64,000 nt of DNA from SLFH01 sp050486265 (GCA_050486265.1 JBJHCY010000003.1:186001-250000); one strand, 5' to 3'. Shown: positions 34,585 to 44,723, counted from the stretch's first letter. Notes: generated by a model not told the origin, from the sequence alone. Translations and numbers: made by a program.

Positions 34585-35966
34585 CCGAGTTGCTGGATCG
34601 CCATCGAGACATCCGCCACCCGCTCAAGCTCGATTCCCGGCACGGGCTCGGGCGAGAGGCCGGCTTTGGGGAGGATCGCGCGCTTGTAGCCCAGCCGGGC
34701 GGCTTCGCGCAGGCGTTGCTCCAGATGCCCGACGGGGCGCAGCTCCCCCGCCAGCCCGACCTCGCCGATCACGCACGATGCGGGTTCCAACGCCCGGCGG
34801 AGGTGCGCGCCGGCGATGGCCAGCAGCAGGGCGAGATCGGCCGCGGGCTCGGCGACGCGCACACCCCCGACCGCCTGGGTGAAGATGTCGCGGTCGGCCA
34901 GGCGGAGCTCGGCGTGCTGTTCGAGCACCGCGATGAGCACGGCCAGTCGATTTGAGTCCAGCCCGCTCGCCTTGCGCTTGGCGGCGCCCAGAAAGCCCGT
35001 GGCGGTCAACGCCTGGATCTCGACGAGCAGGCAGCGCGAGCCGTGCATCACCGGGCAGGCGACGGTGCCGGGCCGGGGCTCGGCCGACGAGTTCGCGGGC
35101 GAGGCGAGGCCCTCGGGCGCTTCACGCAGCCCGCGCCCGGTCATCTCGAACAGACCGATCTCCAGCGTCGCGCCGAAGCGGTTCTTCACGGCACGCACGA
35201 CACGGTGCGCGTGCGCCCGATCACCCTCGAAGTTCACCACCGCGTCGACAAGGTGCTCCAGCAGACGCGGCCCGGCCAGTCGCCCGTCCTTGGTCACATG
35301 CCCGACAAGCACCAGCGCGATCCCCGAGGCCTTGGCGAGCGCGACAAGCTCGCCCGCGCACCGGCGGAGTTGAGTGATCGACCCCGGCGGCGCGTCGAGA
35401 TCACCCTTGTACACCATCTGCACCGAGTCGATCACGATCGCGCGCGGCCGCGCCTTTCGAGCCTGTTCGGCGATGCGAGAAAGGTTGGTGTCGCTGAGCA
35501 CCAGCAGCCCGTCGCGTTCGGCGAGCTCCAGGCGCTCGGCCCGCAGGCGGACCTGCTCGGCCGACTCCTCGCTGGAGACATACAGCACGGGCGAGCGCTC
35601 GCCGGCGAGCGCCCCGGCCGCCTGGAGCAGCAGGGTGGATTTGCCGATCCCCGGCTCGCCCCCCAGGAGCACCGTCGATCCGGGGACGAGGCCGCCGCCG
35701 AGTACTCTGTCGAGTTCGCCGATCCCCGTCGCCATGCGTGGGGTCGGGGGGGCGTCGGCGCCGACCTCGGCGATGGGCCTGGCCTCGGGGGCGGCGATCG
35801 CCTCGGTCCAAGCCCGGGCCTCCTCGTGCGGGTCCGACGAGGCGCCCTTCGAGACGGTCTGTTCCTCAAGGCTGTCCCAGGTCCCGCAGTCGGGACATTT
35901 GCCGATCCAGCGGTGCTGGACCGACCCGCACGATGCGCAGATGTAGACCTTTCTCGCCTTGGCCAT
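34581..35966 (-). CDS. radA: DNA repair protein RadA
   Basis: 461 aa, normal length. N-terminal zinc finger (Cys10, 13, 24, 27 in CASCG ... KCPDCG), RecA-like ATPase with Walker A GGEPGIGKST (about 103-111), the RadA-specific KNRFG motif, and a C-terminal Lon-protease-like domain (GFLGAAKRKASGLDSNRL ... GEVGLAGELRPV). RadA promotes branch migration and processing of recombination intermediates. The start MAKARKVYIC is typical of the family. Divergent from the AsmA-like gene. Confidence 0.95.
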   Translation of the reverse strand: MAKARKVYICASCGSVQHRWIGKCPDCGTWDSLEEQTVSKGASSDPHEEARAWTEAIAAPEARPIAEVGADAPPTPRMATGIGELDRVLGGGLVPGSTVLLGGEPGIGKSTLLLQAAGALAGERSPVLYVSSEESAEQVRLRAERLELAERDGLLVLSDTNLSRIAEQARKARPRAIVIDSVQMVYKGDLDAPPGSITQLRRCAGELVALAKASGIALVLVGHVTKDGRLAGPRLLEHLVDAVVNFEGDRAHAHRVVRAVKNRFGATLEIGLFEMTGRGLREAPEGLASPANSSAEPRPGTVACPVMHGSRCLLVEIQALTATGFLGAAKRKASGLDSNRLAVLIAVLEQHAELRLADRDIFTQAVGGVRVAEPAADLALLLAIAGAHLRRALEPASCVIGEVGLAGELRPVGHLEQRLREAARLGYKRAILPKAGLSPEPVPGIELERVADVSMAIQQLG

Positions 35967-36004
35967 GGACCCGTTGCCTCCGCGTCGCCCCCGCCGGGGG
36001 CCGA

Positions 36005-36010
36005 TACCAT
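36005..36010 (+). promoter_or_regulatory. -10 box of the AsmA-like gene
   Basis: TACCAT, then CTCCCG, then ATG. No Shine-Dalgarno sequence. Predicted leaderless mRNA. Confidence 0.5.
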
Positions 36011-36016
36011 CTCCCG

Positions 36017-39000
36017 ATGGCGGACGCGGACGATATCGCCGATGGCGGGGGGAGCAAGCGTCCGGGCGAGCCCGGTCCGACGAAGGGCGATCCTCCGCGC
36101 GGGCTGTTGCGTCGGAGGGGGCCGCTGCGCAGGACGATCTTCATCTGCATCCTGACGATCTGCGTGCTGCTGGGGGCGGTGTTCGCCTCGACGCGCGGGC
36201 CGATCGCGGCGAAGATCGCCGAGTCGCGGATCCGTGCCGCGTTGAATGTCGATGTGAAAGTCGATCGGGCGAGGATCGGCCTCAACGGATCGGTCCGGCT
36301 GTTCGGCGTGAAGCTGAGCGTTCCCGGTCACGACGGGCTCGCGGCGGATTTTCTCGAAGTGCCGCGCATCAGCGCGAGGATCGGCGCGGGACGCCTGACC
36401 TCGATGGACCTTTACGACCCGGTGGTCCGGATCAGCGAGTCGGTCGTCAACGGGACGCTGAACATCGAGTCGGTCCCGGTGCCGTCCAGGCGGGGCACGC
36501 CCGGCGTCTTCGAGATCCCGACCGTCCGCGTGCACGGCGTGATGATCGAGCTGGGCGAGCACGACGCGACGCGGTACCGCTCGCTGGCGCGCGTGCTTGC
36601 CGATGGCGAGCTGACGCGCGCCCCCGACGAGGGGTACACGATCTCGCTGATCGAGCGGGCGGGAGGCCGGTCCAGCCCGCTGCGCTTCGACGGGTCCATC
36701 GTCGCCGACGAGCTGGAGATCCGCACGAGCTCGATCGACCTCTCGCGATGGCCTCCATCGTCGATGCCGCCCTCGATCCGCGGCGCGATGGAGCTGCTCT
36801 CGCTCGACGGCGTCGTAGACTCGGCGGAGTTCACGCTGACGCGCGAGGCCGGTCCGAACCTGAAAGCGAGCGTCTCGCGCGTCGGCGTCACGCTCCCGTT
36901 CTCGGCGACAGAGGACGGCCCGCTGATCCGCATGCGCGATGTCAACGGCCGGATCGAGCTGCGCCCGCGCGGCGTCGAGGCGACGCTCGACGGGCTCTTC
37001 GAGGACCTCCGCTACACCGTCACGCTCAACTACGGCGGGATCGGCGCCAACGCGCCCTTCCAGGCCGAGATGAAGACGACGAACTTCAGGCTCGAGTCGC
37101 GCCCGGCTCTGCTCCCGTTCGTCCCCAGGCTCGTCGTCGAGCGGCTGGAGCTCTTCTCCAACCCGACGGCAGACCTCGACGCGACCGTCACCATCCAGCG
37201 GCGCGAGGACGGAAGCGGCGGGGTCGGGCCGGTCGAGATCGGGGGATGGCTGCAGGTCCGCAACGGGACGGCGAGCTTCCGCGATTTTCCCTATCCGTTC
37301 GAGCGGATGGAGGGGATCGTGCACTTCGACCGTGACCGCATCGAGATCCGCAGGCTCTCGGGGCGGTCGGCGAGCGGGGCGACGATGTTCGCCTCGGGGT
37401 TCATCGGCCCGCCGACCGACAGCGCGGAGGTGGACATCCGTGTCGAGGTCGAGCAGGCGCCGCTCGACGATGCCATGAAGGAAGCGTTGGGCACGAGGGG
37501 CGACATCGTCTCGCAGCTCATCGACGACGAGCACGAGGCCGAGCTTCGCGCCAGGGGCTTGCTGGGCGAGGGGGAGTCGGCGTTCCGCACCGGGGGCGTG
37601 AGCGATATCGATGTGCGGGTGCGCAGGGAGCTCGGGAAGGAATCGATCTGGACCACCGAGGTCAAGGTCCGGTTCGACGAGCTCCGCCTTGTGCCGCGTG
37701 CCTTCCCGATCCCGCTGATCGCCCGGGGCGTGCTCATCGACATTCTGAACAACGACGCGCGAGTCACCGGCGAGAGTTTCTCGAGCCTGGCGGGGGGCGA
37801 TGCGCAGATCATGATCGACCTTGACCTCTCGGGCGGGGGCGCATCGCCCGATGTCCGCGTCGGGGCCAGAGAGATACCCGCCGGCCCGCTGCTCGAGTAC
37901 GCGGTCGTCTATGCCGGCGCCGCACGCCCGGGCGCAGAGGAGGGCGAGCGGGCCGCGTTGAACCGCCTCTTGGCCGGCATGAACCTGCGGGGGCTGGTCG
38001 ACGCGAGCGTTTCGGTCGGCGAGCGAGACGACGGATCGATCGGCGTCGACGCGTGGGTCGATCTCGCCGGGCTGGTCGCCGAGGTCGGGCGCACCGGGCC
38101 CGGGCGCGGCGTGGCGTTGCGGGAGGTCAACGGCTCGGTCGTCGTCACAGAGACCAATGCGACCGTTGAGCTCTTCGCCAGGGCGTTCAGCGAGGACCGG
38201 CCGGCGGGGGACATCGGCGCCAAAGCCGTGGTCAGCTTCCCGCGCGATCTCTCCGAGGCGCTGGTCGAGGCGGAGTTGGACGCGAGGTCGCTCGGGCTCG
38301 CGCTGCCGCTCGACAGGGCGGCGCGTGTCTTTTCCACCGAGGCGGGCTCGGCGATGTCGGACGCGATCGAGCGCTTCCGCCCGGCCGGTTCGGTCGATGT
38401 CGCGCTGCGATACAACTCGGCCGATGTTGACGGGCCGGAACTGACGCTCAGCAATCCGGAGCGCGTTTCGATCCTGACCCCGCTCGGCCGGGTCGTGTTC
38501 AGCGGCGAGGGCGGGGCCCTGGGCGTGCGCCCGGGGCGGATGCTGCGGTTCGACGCGTTCGAAGCGACGCTGACTTACGACGGCGAGGTCGCGGCCGAGG
38601 TCCGGCTCGACGGGCGATACCCGCTCGGTGATCGGGCCGGGGGCGAGGGGGTCAGCGCCCGCGTCACCGAGGCGAGGGTCGAGTCAGGGCTCTTCCGCGA
38701 GATCCTGGCGAGAGTCGCAGGGGAGCGGGGGGAAGGATTCTACGAGACGCTCGATCCCGCGGGGCGTTTCGACGCGATGCTCCGGGTCGCTCCTCCGGCC
38801 GAAGCGGACGCCGACCCGGTGGTGACGGGGAGGCTTGATCCGAAGCGGCTCGCCTTCGACCGCGACGGTCGGCGCGTGATTCTCACCGAGATCGAGGGCG
38901 CGATCGAGCTCTTTGAGCGCGGGCTGCGATTGAGCGGGCTGGCGTTCAAGGGGGTGGGGTGGTCGGGCGAGCTCGCCGGCGAGGTGCTGACCGCAACCGA

Positions 39001-40198
39001 AGCGCCGACGCGGGCGGATGCTCGTTTGCGCCTGCGGGCGGAGAGTCTGTCGGGGGATCTGCTCGCCGTGATCCCGGGCGTCCTGCGCGAACGGATCGAC
39101 TCGATCGGCGCGGAGATCGACGGGCCGTTGGCGATGGATCTGCAGGAGTTCGGCGTGGAGCTGGACGGCTCCGATTCGCCGCCGTTGACCGCCGCAGGCG
39201 TGCTGGAGTTCCAGAACGCCCGTGCCGAGGTGGGTGTCGAGCTCCGCGAGGCGTCGGGGCGCCTCGCGTTCGAATACCGCGCCGAGCGTAACGGCCCGGC
39301 GCGGTTCCAGGTCGACGCCCTCTCGGATTCGGCCCGGCTGGCGGGGATCGGGGCCAGGAACATCAGCGCGCTGGTTGTTTCGGGCTCGCGCCCGGGCTCG
39401 ATCCGGTTGGAGCGGTTCTCGGCGGACTGTCACGGCGGGCGGATCGGGGCCGACGCTTTGGTCGAGGCCTCCGACGCCGGCAGGCGGGCCTACTCGGCGA
39501 GCATCCGCCTCTCGGATGTTCGCCTGGCGCCGGTGCTCGCCGATCTCGGGGCCGTCGGCGAGCCGCCCGAGAGCCCGACAGCGCCGCTCGGCGATCCGCC
39601 CGACGGCTCGCGCGGGCTCATCAGCGCCGAGCTGTCGCTGGGGGGCTGGGTCGGCACGACGCGGGGCAGGAGGGGTCGCGGGGTCGCCCAGATCGGCGCC
39701 GGGCCGGTGCTCGAGCTCCCGCTGCTGGGGCGTCTCATCGAGGTCAGCAACCTCCAGCTCCCCAGGTCCGGGCGCTTCGACCTGGCGATCCTCGGCTTTT
39801 TCGTCGAGAACGACCGCGTCACCTTCGATGAGCTCTCGATCTTCACCGAGACGGTCGAGGTCTTCGGCTACGGCACGATGGACTGGCCGAGCCGCGAGTT
39901 GGACCTCCGCCTGGCCTCTCGCGCCGTCCGCCCGATCCCGCTTTTGAGCCCGATCGTCGAGCAGTTCCGCGACGAGCTGATCGTGGCGCGAGTGGTCGGG
40001 CCGGTGGATTCGACGCGGATCGTCACCGAGCCCCTCCCGGGCACGCGGGACCTGATCCGCCGCCTGTTGGGGCGGGAGCCCAGCGCCGAGGAACGGCGAC
40101 TGCTGGACCTTCGCGAGCGGATGGAGCAGAACCGGGCTCTGGCGAGGCGACTGGGGGACAGGGCCCGGCGTACGGACGCTGCAAACCCCGAACGCTGA
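36017..40198 (+). CDS. large AsmA-like (TamB/YhdP superfamily) envelope protein
   Basis: 1393 aa. A short charged cytoplasmic part, one transmembrane helix (about 37-58), then an all-beta periplasmic body starting with an AsmA-type region (SRIRAALNVDVKVDRARIGLNGSV). Repeated beta segments follow, and an AsmA-like C-terminus (GVAQIGAGPVLELPLLGRLIEVSNL ... FGYGTMDWPSRELDLRL). Proteins of this superfamily form long hydrophobic grooves that carry phospholipids between inner and outer membranes. By length it fits YhdP or TamB rather than small AsmA; no exact orthology is claimed. The last 60 residues are basic and helical. The ATG was chosen for its -10 box and family-like start. Confidence 0.82.
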   Translation: MADADDIADGGGSKRPGEPGPTKGDPPRGLLRRRGPLRRTIFICILTICVLLGAVFASTRGPIAAKIAESRIRAALNVDVKVDRARIGLNGSVRLFGVKLSVPGHDGLAADFLEVPRISARIGAGRLTSMDLYDPVVRISESVVNGTLNIESVPVPSRRGTPGVFEIPTVRVHGVMIELGEHDATRYRSLARVLADGELTRAPDEGYTISLIERAGGRSSPLRFDGSIVADELEIRTSSIDLSRWPPSSMPPSIRGAMELLSLDGVVDSAEFTLTREAGPNLKASVSRVGVTLPFSATEDGPLIRMRDVNGRIELRPRGVEATLDGLFEDLRYTVTLNYGGIGANAPFQAEMKTTNFRLESRPALLPFVPRLVVERLELFSNPTADLDATVTIQRREDGSGGVGPVEIGGWLQVRNGTASFRDFPYPFERMEGIVHFDRDRIEIRRLSGRSASGATMFASGFIGPPTDSAEVDIRVEVEQAPLDDAMKEALGTRGDIVSQLIDDEHEAELRARGLLGEGESAFRTGGVSDIDVRVRRELGKESIWTTEVKVRFDELRLVPRAFPIPLIARGVLIDILNNDARVTGESFSSLAGGDAQIMIDLDLSGGGASPDVRVGAREIPAGPLLEYAVVYAGAARPGAEEGERAALNRLLAGMNLRGLVDASVSVGERDDGSIGVDAWVDLAGLVAEVGRTGPGRGVALREVNGSVVVTETNATVELFARAFSEDRPAGDIGAKAVVSFPRDLSEALVEAELDARSLGLALPLDRAARVFSTEAGSAMSDAIERFRPAGSVDVALRYNSADVDGPELTLSNPERVSILTPLGRVVFSGEGGALGVRPGRMLRFDAFEATLTYDGEVAAEVRLDGRYPLGDRAGGEGVSARVTEARVESGLFREILARVAGERGEGFYETLDPAGRFDAMLRVAPPAEADADPVVTGRLDPKRLAFDRDGRRVILTEIEGAIELFERGLRLSGLAFKGVGWSGELAGEVLTATEAPTRADARLRLRAESLSGDLLAVIPGVLRERIDSIGAEIDGPLAMDLQEFGVELDGSDSPPLTAAGVLEFQNARAEVGVELREASGRLAFEYRAERNGPARFQVDALSDSARLAGIGARNISALVVSGSRPGSIRLERFSADCHGGRIGADALVEASDAGRRAYSASIRLSDVRLAPVLADLGAVGEPPESPTAPLGDPPDGSRGLISAELSLGGWVGTTRGRRGRGVAQIGAGPVLELPLLGRLIEVSNLQLPRSGRFDLAILGFFVENDRVTFDELSIFTETVEVFGYGTMDWPSRELDLRLASRAVRPIPLLSPIVEQFRDELIVARVVGPVDSTRIVTEPLPGTRDLIRRLLGREPSAEERRLLDLRERMEQNRALARRLGDRARRTDAANPER

Positions 40199-40225
40199 GG
40201 CCGCTCGGTCGCTCTCCGGGCCCCA

Positions 40226-40231
40226 TACCAT
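40226..40231 (+). promoter_or_regulatory. -10 box of the LOG-family gene
   Basis: TACCAT, then 8 nt, then ATG; no Shine-Dalgarno sequence. Confidence 0.45.
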
Positions 40232-40239
40232 CGCTGGCT

Positions 40240-41358
40240 ATGAACGACAAGCACCACAGACAGGAGCTCGACCCCGCCGCCTCGACCTCGCCCAGGGACG
40301 AGACGGCGGCGCCCCCCGAGCGGGCCGAGCAGCTCAGAGCGGATTCCCCCGACATCGCCGAGTCGCTCAACGAGCTGATCTCACGCGTCGGGGGCGACCC
40401 GACGACCTACGACGGGCGCCTCGTGCGCGAGCTCCTTGTCGCGGGGCTGAAGCTCATCCCCGACGGGCGCGACACCGGCGACCTCAAGCTCATGGCCGCG
40501 GCTCTCAAGGAACTCCGCTACGCCTACCGCGTCTTCGGCCAGTACCCCGACCGCTACAAGGTCACGATCTTCGGATCGGCGCGCACGCCCCCCGAGCACC
40601 CCGATTACAAGGTCGCCGTCGACTTCGGGCGCATGATGGCCGAGAGCGACTGGATGTGCATCACCGGCGCGGGCGACGGCATCATGAAGGCCGGGCACGA
40701 GGGGCCCGGCGCAGAGGCGAGCTTCGGCGTCGCCATCCGCCTCCCCTTCGAGACCACCACCAACACCATCATCACCGGCGACCAGAAGCTCATCCACTTC
40801 CGCTACTTCTTCACGCGCAAGCTGATGTTCCTCAGCCAGTGCGACGCCGTCGCCCTCTTCCCCGGCGGCTTCGGCACCCTCGACGAGGCATACGAGACCC
40901 TCACCCTCGTCCAGACCGGCAAGGCGAGCATGATCCCCATCGTCATGCTCGAGGGCGAGGGCAACGCCTACTGGGAGCAGTGGCAGGACTTCGTCGAGGA
41001 GAAGCTGCTCGCCCGAGGCCTGATCAGCCCCGAGGACGAGTACCTGTACTACATCGCCTCTTCCGCGGAGGACGCCGTCGAGCACATCAAGAAGTTCTAC
41101 CGGAACTACCACTCGTCGCGGTATGTCCGCGACGACCTGGTTATCCGCCTGAAGCGCAGGATCAAGGACGAGGATGTCGACCGCCTGAGCGAGGAGTTCT
41201 CGTCGCTCATCGCCCGCGGCTCGATCGTGCAGCGCGGGCCCTACGAGGTCGAGGACGACCACCTCGACCTGCCCCGTCTCGCCTTCACCCACACCCGGTA
41301 CAACTACGGCCTCGTCCGGCGCCTGATCGACCGGATCAACGAGTGCGACCCGGCGTGA
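40240..41358 (+). CDS. LOG-family protein (lysine decarboxylase-like Rossmann fold)
   Basis: 372 aa. Core from about 105 to 270: VTIFGSARTPPEHPDY, ITGAGDGIMKAGHEG and FPGGFGTLDEAYE, the last being the P-G-G-x-G-T-x-x-E signature. Small LOG proteins release free cytokinin-like bases from nucleoside monophosphates, and related forms act as purine-5'-nucleotide nucleosidases. This one is longer than LOG, with a 100-residue N-terminal helical part and a 100-residue C-terminal extension, like the PpnN-type bacterial forms. The stop overlaps the next start. Confidence 0.85.
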   Translation: MNDKHHRQELDPAASTSPRDETAAPPERAEQLRADSPDIAESLNELISRVGGDPTTYDGRLVRELLVAGLKLIPDGRDTGDLKLMAAALKELRYAYRVFGQYPDRYKVTIFGSARTPPEHPDYKVAVDFGRMMAESDWMCITGAGDGIMKAGHEGPGAEASFGVAIRLPFETTTNTIITGDQKLIHFRYFFTRKLMFLSQCDAVALFPGGFGTLDEAYETLTLVQTGKASMIPIVMLEGEGNAYWEQWQDFVEEKLLARGLISPEDEYLYYIASSAEDAVEHIKKFYRNYHSSRYVRDDLVIRLKRRIKDEDVDRLSEEFSSLIARGSIVQRGPYEVEDDHLDLPRLAFTHTRYNYGLVRRLIDRINECDPA

Positions 41359-42224
41359 TACGGCGCGCCGTCCTCTTCGCTCTCTCGTTGGTTGCCGCGG
41401 TCAGCGTTTCGTGCACGACGCAGCAGAGGGCCGACGCTCCGGGGGCGTTGGACACGCCGCTCAGGAGCGAGTCTGGCGTCGAGGTTCAGGTCTGGACGGT
41501 CACCCTCGACGCGCAGAGCATGCTCAACGCCCTCGCCGAGACGCACGAGGGCGAAGTAGCGTTCGCCAACGCCGAGGCGTGGCGGGCCAACGCCCTGCGG
41601 GTTTTCCGCGTCGACAGCGATCGCCTGCCCGAGCTCCGCGCCGCGATGCACCGGACAGGCCCCGCCGAGCGACGCTGGATCCCGCCCGACGGCGGGTGGC
41701 AACGCCTGGCGGACTCCGGCTCCGCCCGACAAAGGCTGATCCTGCTGGACTCCGGCCCGTTGCCCCTTTCGGGCGAGCGTCCCGAGCTCCTTGTCCGGTG
41801 CTGGGTCGAGCCGGAGGTTGCTGGCGACGGGGTGAGGGGGAGAATGCGGATCGAGTTCCTGCCCAGGATCGCCGACGCCGGGCGGGCCCCGGTCGGCTTC
41901 AGGGTCGACAGGCCGGGAGGGGACGGGTTGCCCATCGAGCGCCTGTCGGCGTCGCTGGCGGCTCTCTCGGGCCAGGCGTTTGTCATCGCCTCGTTCGATC
42001 CGGACCTGAGCGTCCGGACCGAGGATGGGGAGCAGACCGACGAAGCGGGCCCGCTCGCCGGCCCCCCGGCCCCGCCGAGGCCGCCGATGTTCGGCGAAGC
42101 GGTCCTCCCGACGGGGATCTCGCCTCGGGGGAGCTATCCTCAACGCCCCGCGGGGAGGGTGATGGTGCTGATCCCGTCGGTTCCGGAGCACTACTCGCTC
42201 CTTGGCCGTCAGGTGGGCGGGTAG
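41355..42224 (+). CDS. putative lipoprotein of unknown function
   Basis: 289 aa from the GTG overlapping the LOG gene stop. A short basic start and hydrophobic LFALSLVAAVSVSC suggest a lipoprotein signal with Cys20, although V-S-V-S-C is a weak lipobox. The mature part has a beta-rich middle (RPELLVRCWVEPEV, GRMRIEFLPRI) and a Pro-rich C-terminus. It reads like a periplasmic protein that handles or summarises an inner-surface ligand, but no family is recognised. Confidence 0.65.
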   Translation: MIRRAVLFALSLVAAVSVSCTTQQRADAPGALDTPLRSESGVEVQVWTVTLDAQSMLNALAETHEGEVAFANAEAWRANALRVFRVDSDRLPELRAAMHRTGPAERRWIPPDGGWQRLADSGSARQRLILLDSGPLPLSGERPELLVRCWVEPEVAGDGVRGRMRIEFLPRIADAGRAPVGFRVDRPGGDGLPIERLSASLAALSGQAFVIASFDPDLSVRTEDGEQTDEAGPLAGPPAPPRPPMFGEAVLPTGISPRGSYPQRPAGRVMVLIPSVPEHYSLLGRQVGG

Positions 42225-42275
42225 CGATCGGGCACGCCCGGCCCGGACCGGCAGAACAGAGACTCGGACCGAGCA

Positions 42276-43319
42276 TTGGAACGGACCCAAGTCATCATCG
42301 GGGCGATCGGTCTGGCGCTCGGCGGCGTGTTGTTGTTTGTCTCGCTCGACTGGGCGGCGCTGGTGGTCGGGCTGATGTTGCTGGTGCTCGGGGCGGATTG
42401 GCTGGTCGACGGCTCGGCGCGCCTGGCGAGCCGGCTGGGCGTGAGCCACCTGGTCATCGGGCTGACGGTCGTCGCGTTCGGCACCAGCGCGCCGGAGTTG
42501 GGCGCGAGCGTGCAGGCGACGCTCAAGGGCGAGGGAGCCCTGGCGATCGGCAATGTCGTCGGCTCGAACATCGCCAACATCTGCCTGATCCTCGGGCTGA
42601 CGGCCCTGATCCGTCCGGTGCTCTGCCCGGTCCGCCTCGTGCGCGAGGATGTGCCCGCCATGATCGGTGTCACGGCGGTCGGGATGCTGGTGATCGGGAC
42701 GGGAGGGGTCGTCGGGCGCATCGAGGGTGTCGTGCTGACGCTGGGGATCTTCGCCTACACCTATTGGCTGTACACCCGGGGCCGGCGCGAGGCGGCCGCG
42801 GGGCTCAAGGGCACTGTCGCGGCGCAGCTCGCAGAGGCGGTCGAGCAGCCCAAGGGGCAGGACAGCGAAGGCGGAGGGGTCTGGCGGGAGGTGCTGCTCG
42901 TGCTGGTCGGGGCCGCGGCCTTGGGCGTGGGGTCGAAGATGCTGGTTTTCGGGGCGTCGTCGGTTGCCGCTTCGATGGGCGTCTCCGCCAGCGTGATCGG
43001 GTTGACGATCGTCGCGTTCGGCACAAGCGTGCCGGAGCTGGTGACCTGCCTCAACGCGGTGCTGAAGAAAGAGAGCGACATCGCGACGGGGAACATCCTC
43101 GGGTCGAATGTTTTCAACATCCTTTCGGTGTTGGGGGTGTCGTCGTTGGTGCGTCCGATGGATGTGCCGCCCGAGATTGTCTCCCGCGACATGTGGGTGA
43201 TGCTCGCCGTGGCGCTGGTCTGCCTGGCGTTGATGCGGAAGCGGGTGTCGAGGTTGGGCGGGGGATTTCTGTTCCTGTCGTATCTGTTGTACATGGTGTA
43301 CCTGGGGCTGGAGGGGTAG
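42276..43319 (+). CDS. calcium/sodium antiporter (CaCA family, YrbG type)
   Basis: 347 aa, about ten transmembrane helices in two inverted halves. Both alpha repeats are intact: VVAFGTSAPELGASVQA with GNVVGSNIANICLILGL, and IVAFGTSVPELVTCLNA with GNILGSNVFNILSVLG; the Glu in each P-E-L is the ion ligand. A hydrophilic loop (about 170-205) joins the halves. The start used is TTG at 42276 because no in-frame ATG or GTG lies before the first helix. The upstream gap is 51 nt. Confidence 0.92.
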   Translation: MERTQVIIGAIGLALGGVLLFVSLDWAALVVGLMLLVLGADWLVDGSARLASRLGVSHLVIGLTVVAFGTSAPELGASVQATLKGEGALAIGNVVGSNIANICLILGLTALIRPVLCPVRLVREDVPAMIGVTAVGMLVIGTGGVVGRIEGVVLTLGIFAYTYWLYTRGRREAAAGLKGTVAAQLAEAVEQPKGQDSEGGGVWREVLLVLVGAAALGVGSKMLVFGASSVAASMGVSASVIGLTIVAFGTSVPELVTCLNAVLKKESDIATGNILGSNVFNILSVLGVSSLVRPMDVPPEIVSRDMWVMLAVALVCLALMRKRVSRLGGGFLFLSYLLYMVYLGLEG

Positions 43320-43456
43320 TTATCGCTCCCCGGTGCTTTACCCTGATTGCCGGATCCGGGCCATCGCCACTCCAGAACACGGTTGGACGGGTACCGGGCT
43401 GATGATCGAGGCCCGGCAAAGCCGATAGCGGCGTCCGGACAGAAGGGAGCCGCTAG

Positions 43457-44704
43457 ATGCTGCGTGTCTCGCTGAGCCAGGCCCGGGCGGGGATGACACT
43501 GGCGCTGCCGGTGCTGCACCCCGAACGCCCGGGCACGGTGCTGCTGCGCGACGGCGTGGAGCTTCGCTCTTCGGCGATCGGCCGGCTGCGTCAGCTCCGC
43601 GTGCCCGAGCTGTGGATCCGCTATCCCCGGCTGGAGATGGTGGCCGACTACCTGAACGCGGGCGCGATGCGGCTGCACGCGCAGCTGGTGGGGCAGTTGA
43701 ACGAGGATTTCGCGTCGCTCACCGCCGGCGTGGACACGAAGCTGGACTATCCGAAATACAGGCGGACGGTCGGGTCTCTGGTCGAGCAGTTGATCGCAAA
43801 GCCCGGGGCGTGCAGCTACATGTACGAACTGCTGACCGGCCCGCGCGAGTTGCTGACGCACTCGGCCAATGTCTGCATGCTGAGCCTTCTGGTGGGGCTG
43901 AAGCTGGAGTTTTACCTGGTCCGCGAGCGGGCGAGGCTGTCGGCGATCCACGCCCGGGATGTCACCAGTCTCGGTGTCGGGGCGATGCTGCACGACATCG
44001 GCATGACCCGCGTCGACGAGCCGCCCGAGCGCTGCTGGGGTGTCGAAGGCTGCCCCAACGACCCCGAGTGGCGGGGCCATGTCCAGATCGGTTACGACAT
44101 GGTCAAGGGCGAGATCGAGCCCGCGGCGGCCTCGGTCGTGCTCAACCACCACCAGCGATACGACGGCTCGGGGTTCCCGAAGGGCAAGGGCGACGCCGGG
44201 ACAGAGATCCACATCTTCGCGCGGGTCGCGGCTGCTGCGGATCTGTACGACCGCCTGCACCGGCACGGCGGTCCCGACGGCGGGCCGATGCCTGCGGTGC
44301 GCGCGTTGAGGCTGCTGCAGGAGCCGCCCTTCTGCCGCTGGGTCGACCCCGTGGTGCGGGCGGGGCTGATGACGGTGGTTCCGGCGTACCCGGCCGGCTC
44401 GGTGGTGCGTCTGAGCAACGGGATGACGGGGGTGGTCTCGTCGTGGTCGCCGTTGGACCCGTGCCGCCCGACGGTCGAGGTGCTGGGCGGGCCGGGGTTC
44501 GATCCGACCAAGGGCGAGCCGGATATCACCGGCGAGCCCGTCGACCTGCGGGAAGTGCCGGAGTTGCGGATCGAGATCGCCGAGGGGCAGCCCGTGGGCG
44601 CCGACAACTTCTATCCGACCAGGCCCGATGAGTTCGATCTGAGCGCAACGGCACGACGCCAGGTCAACCGGGCGGAAGAGCTCCGGTCGCGACTGGCGTC
44701 GTGA
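43457..44704 (+). CDS. HD-GYP domain cyclic-di-GMP phosphodiesterase-like protein
   Basis: 415 aa. N-terminal helical part (MLRVSLSQARAGMTLALPVL is the DUF3391-like opening common in HD-GYP proteins), then the HD domain: His135, LGVGAMLHDIGM with His179-Asp180, and NHHQRYDGSGFPKG (231 on), where G-Y-P appears as G-F-P. A C-terminal beta domain of about 100 residues follows (VRLSNGMTGVVSSW). HD-GYP enzymes hydrolyse cyclic-di-GMP, which controls pili and biofilm; the pilus operon lies 3 kb downstream. Catalytic residues look complete. Confidence 0.87.
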   Translation: MLRVSLSQARAGMTLALPVLHPERPGTVLLRDGVELRSSAIGRLRQLRVPELWIRYPRLEMVADYLNAGAMRLHAQLVGQLNEDFASLTAGVDTKLDYPKYRRTVGSLVEQLIAKPGACSYMYELLTGPRELLTHSANVCMLSLLVGLKLEFYLVRERARLSAIHARDVTSLGVGAMLHDIGMTRVDEPPERCWGVEGCPNDPEWRGHVQIGYDMVKGEIEPAAASVVLNHHQRYDGSGFPKGKGDAGTEIHIFARVAAAADLYDRLHRHGGPDGGPMPAVRALRLLQEPPFCRWVDPVVRAGLMTVVPAYPAGSVVRLSNGMTGVVSSWSPLDPCRPTVEVLGGPGFDPTKGEPDITGEPVDLREVPELRIEIAEGQPVGADNFYPTRPDEFDLSATARRQVNRAEELRSRLAS

Positions 44705-44723
44705 GTTTCAGAGGCGGGATTGT

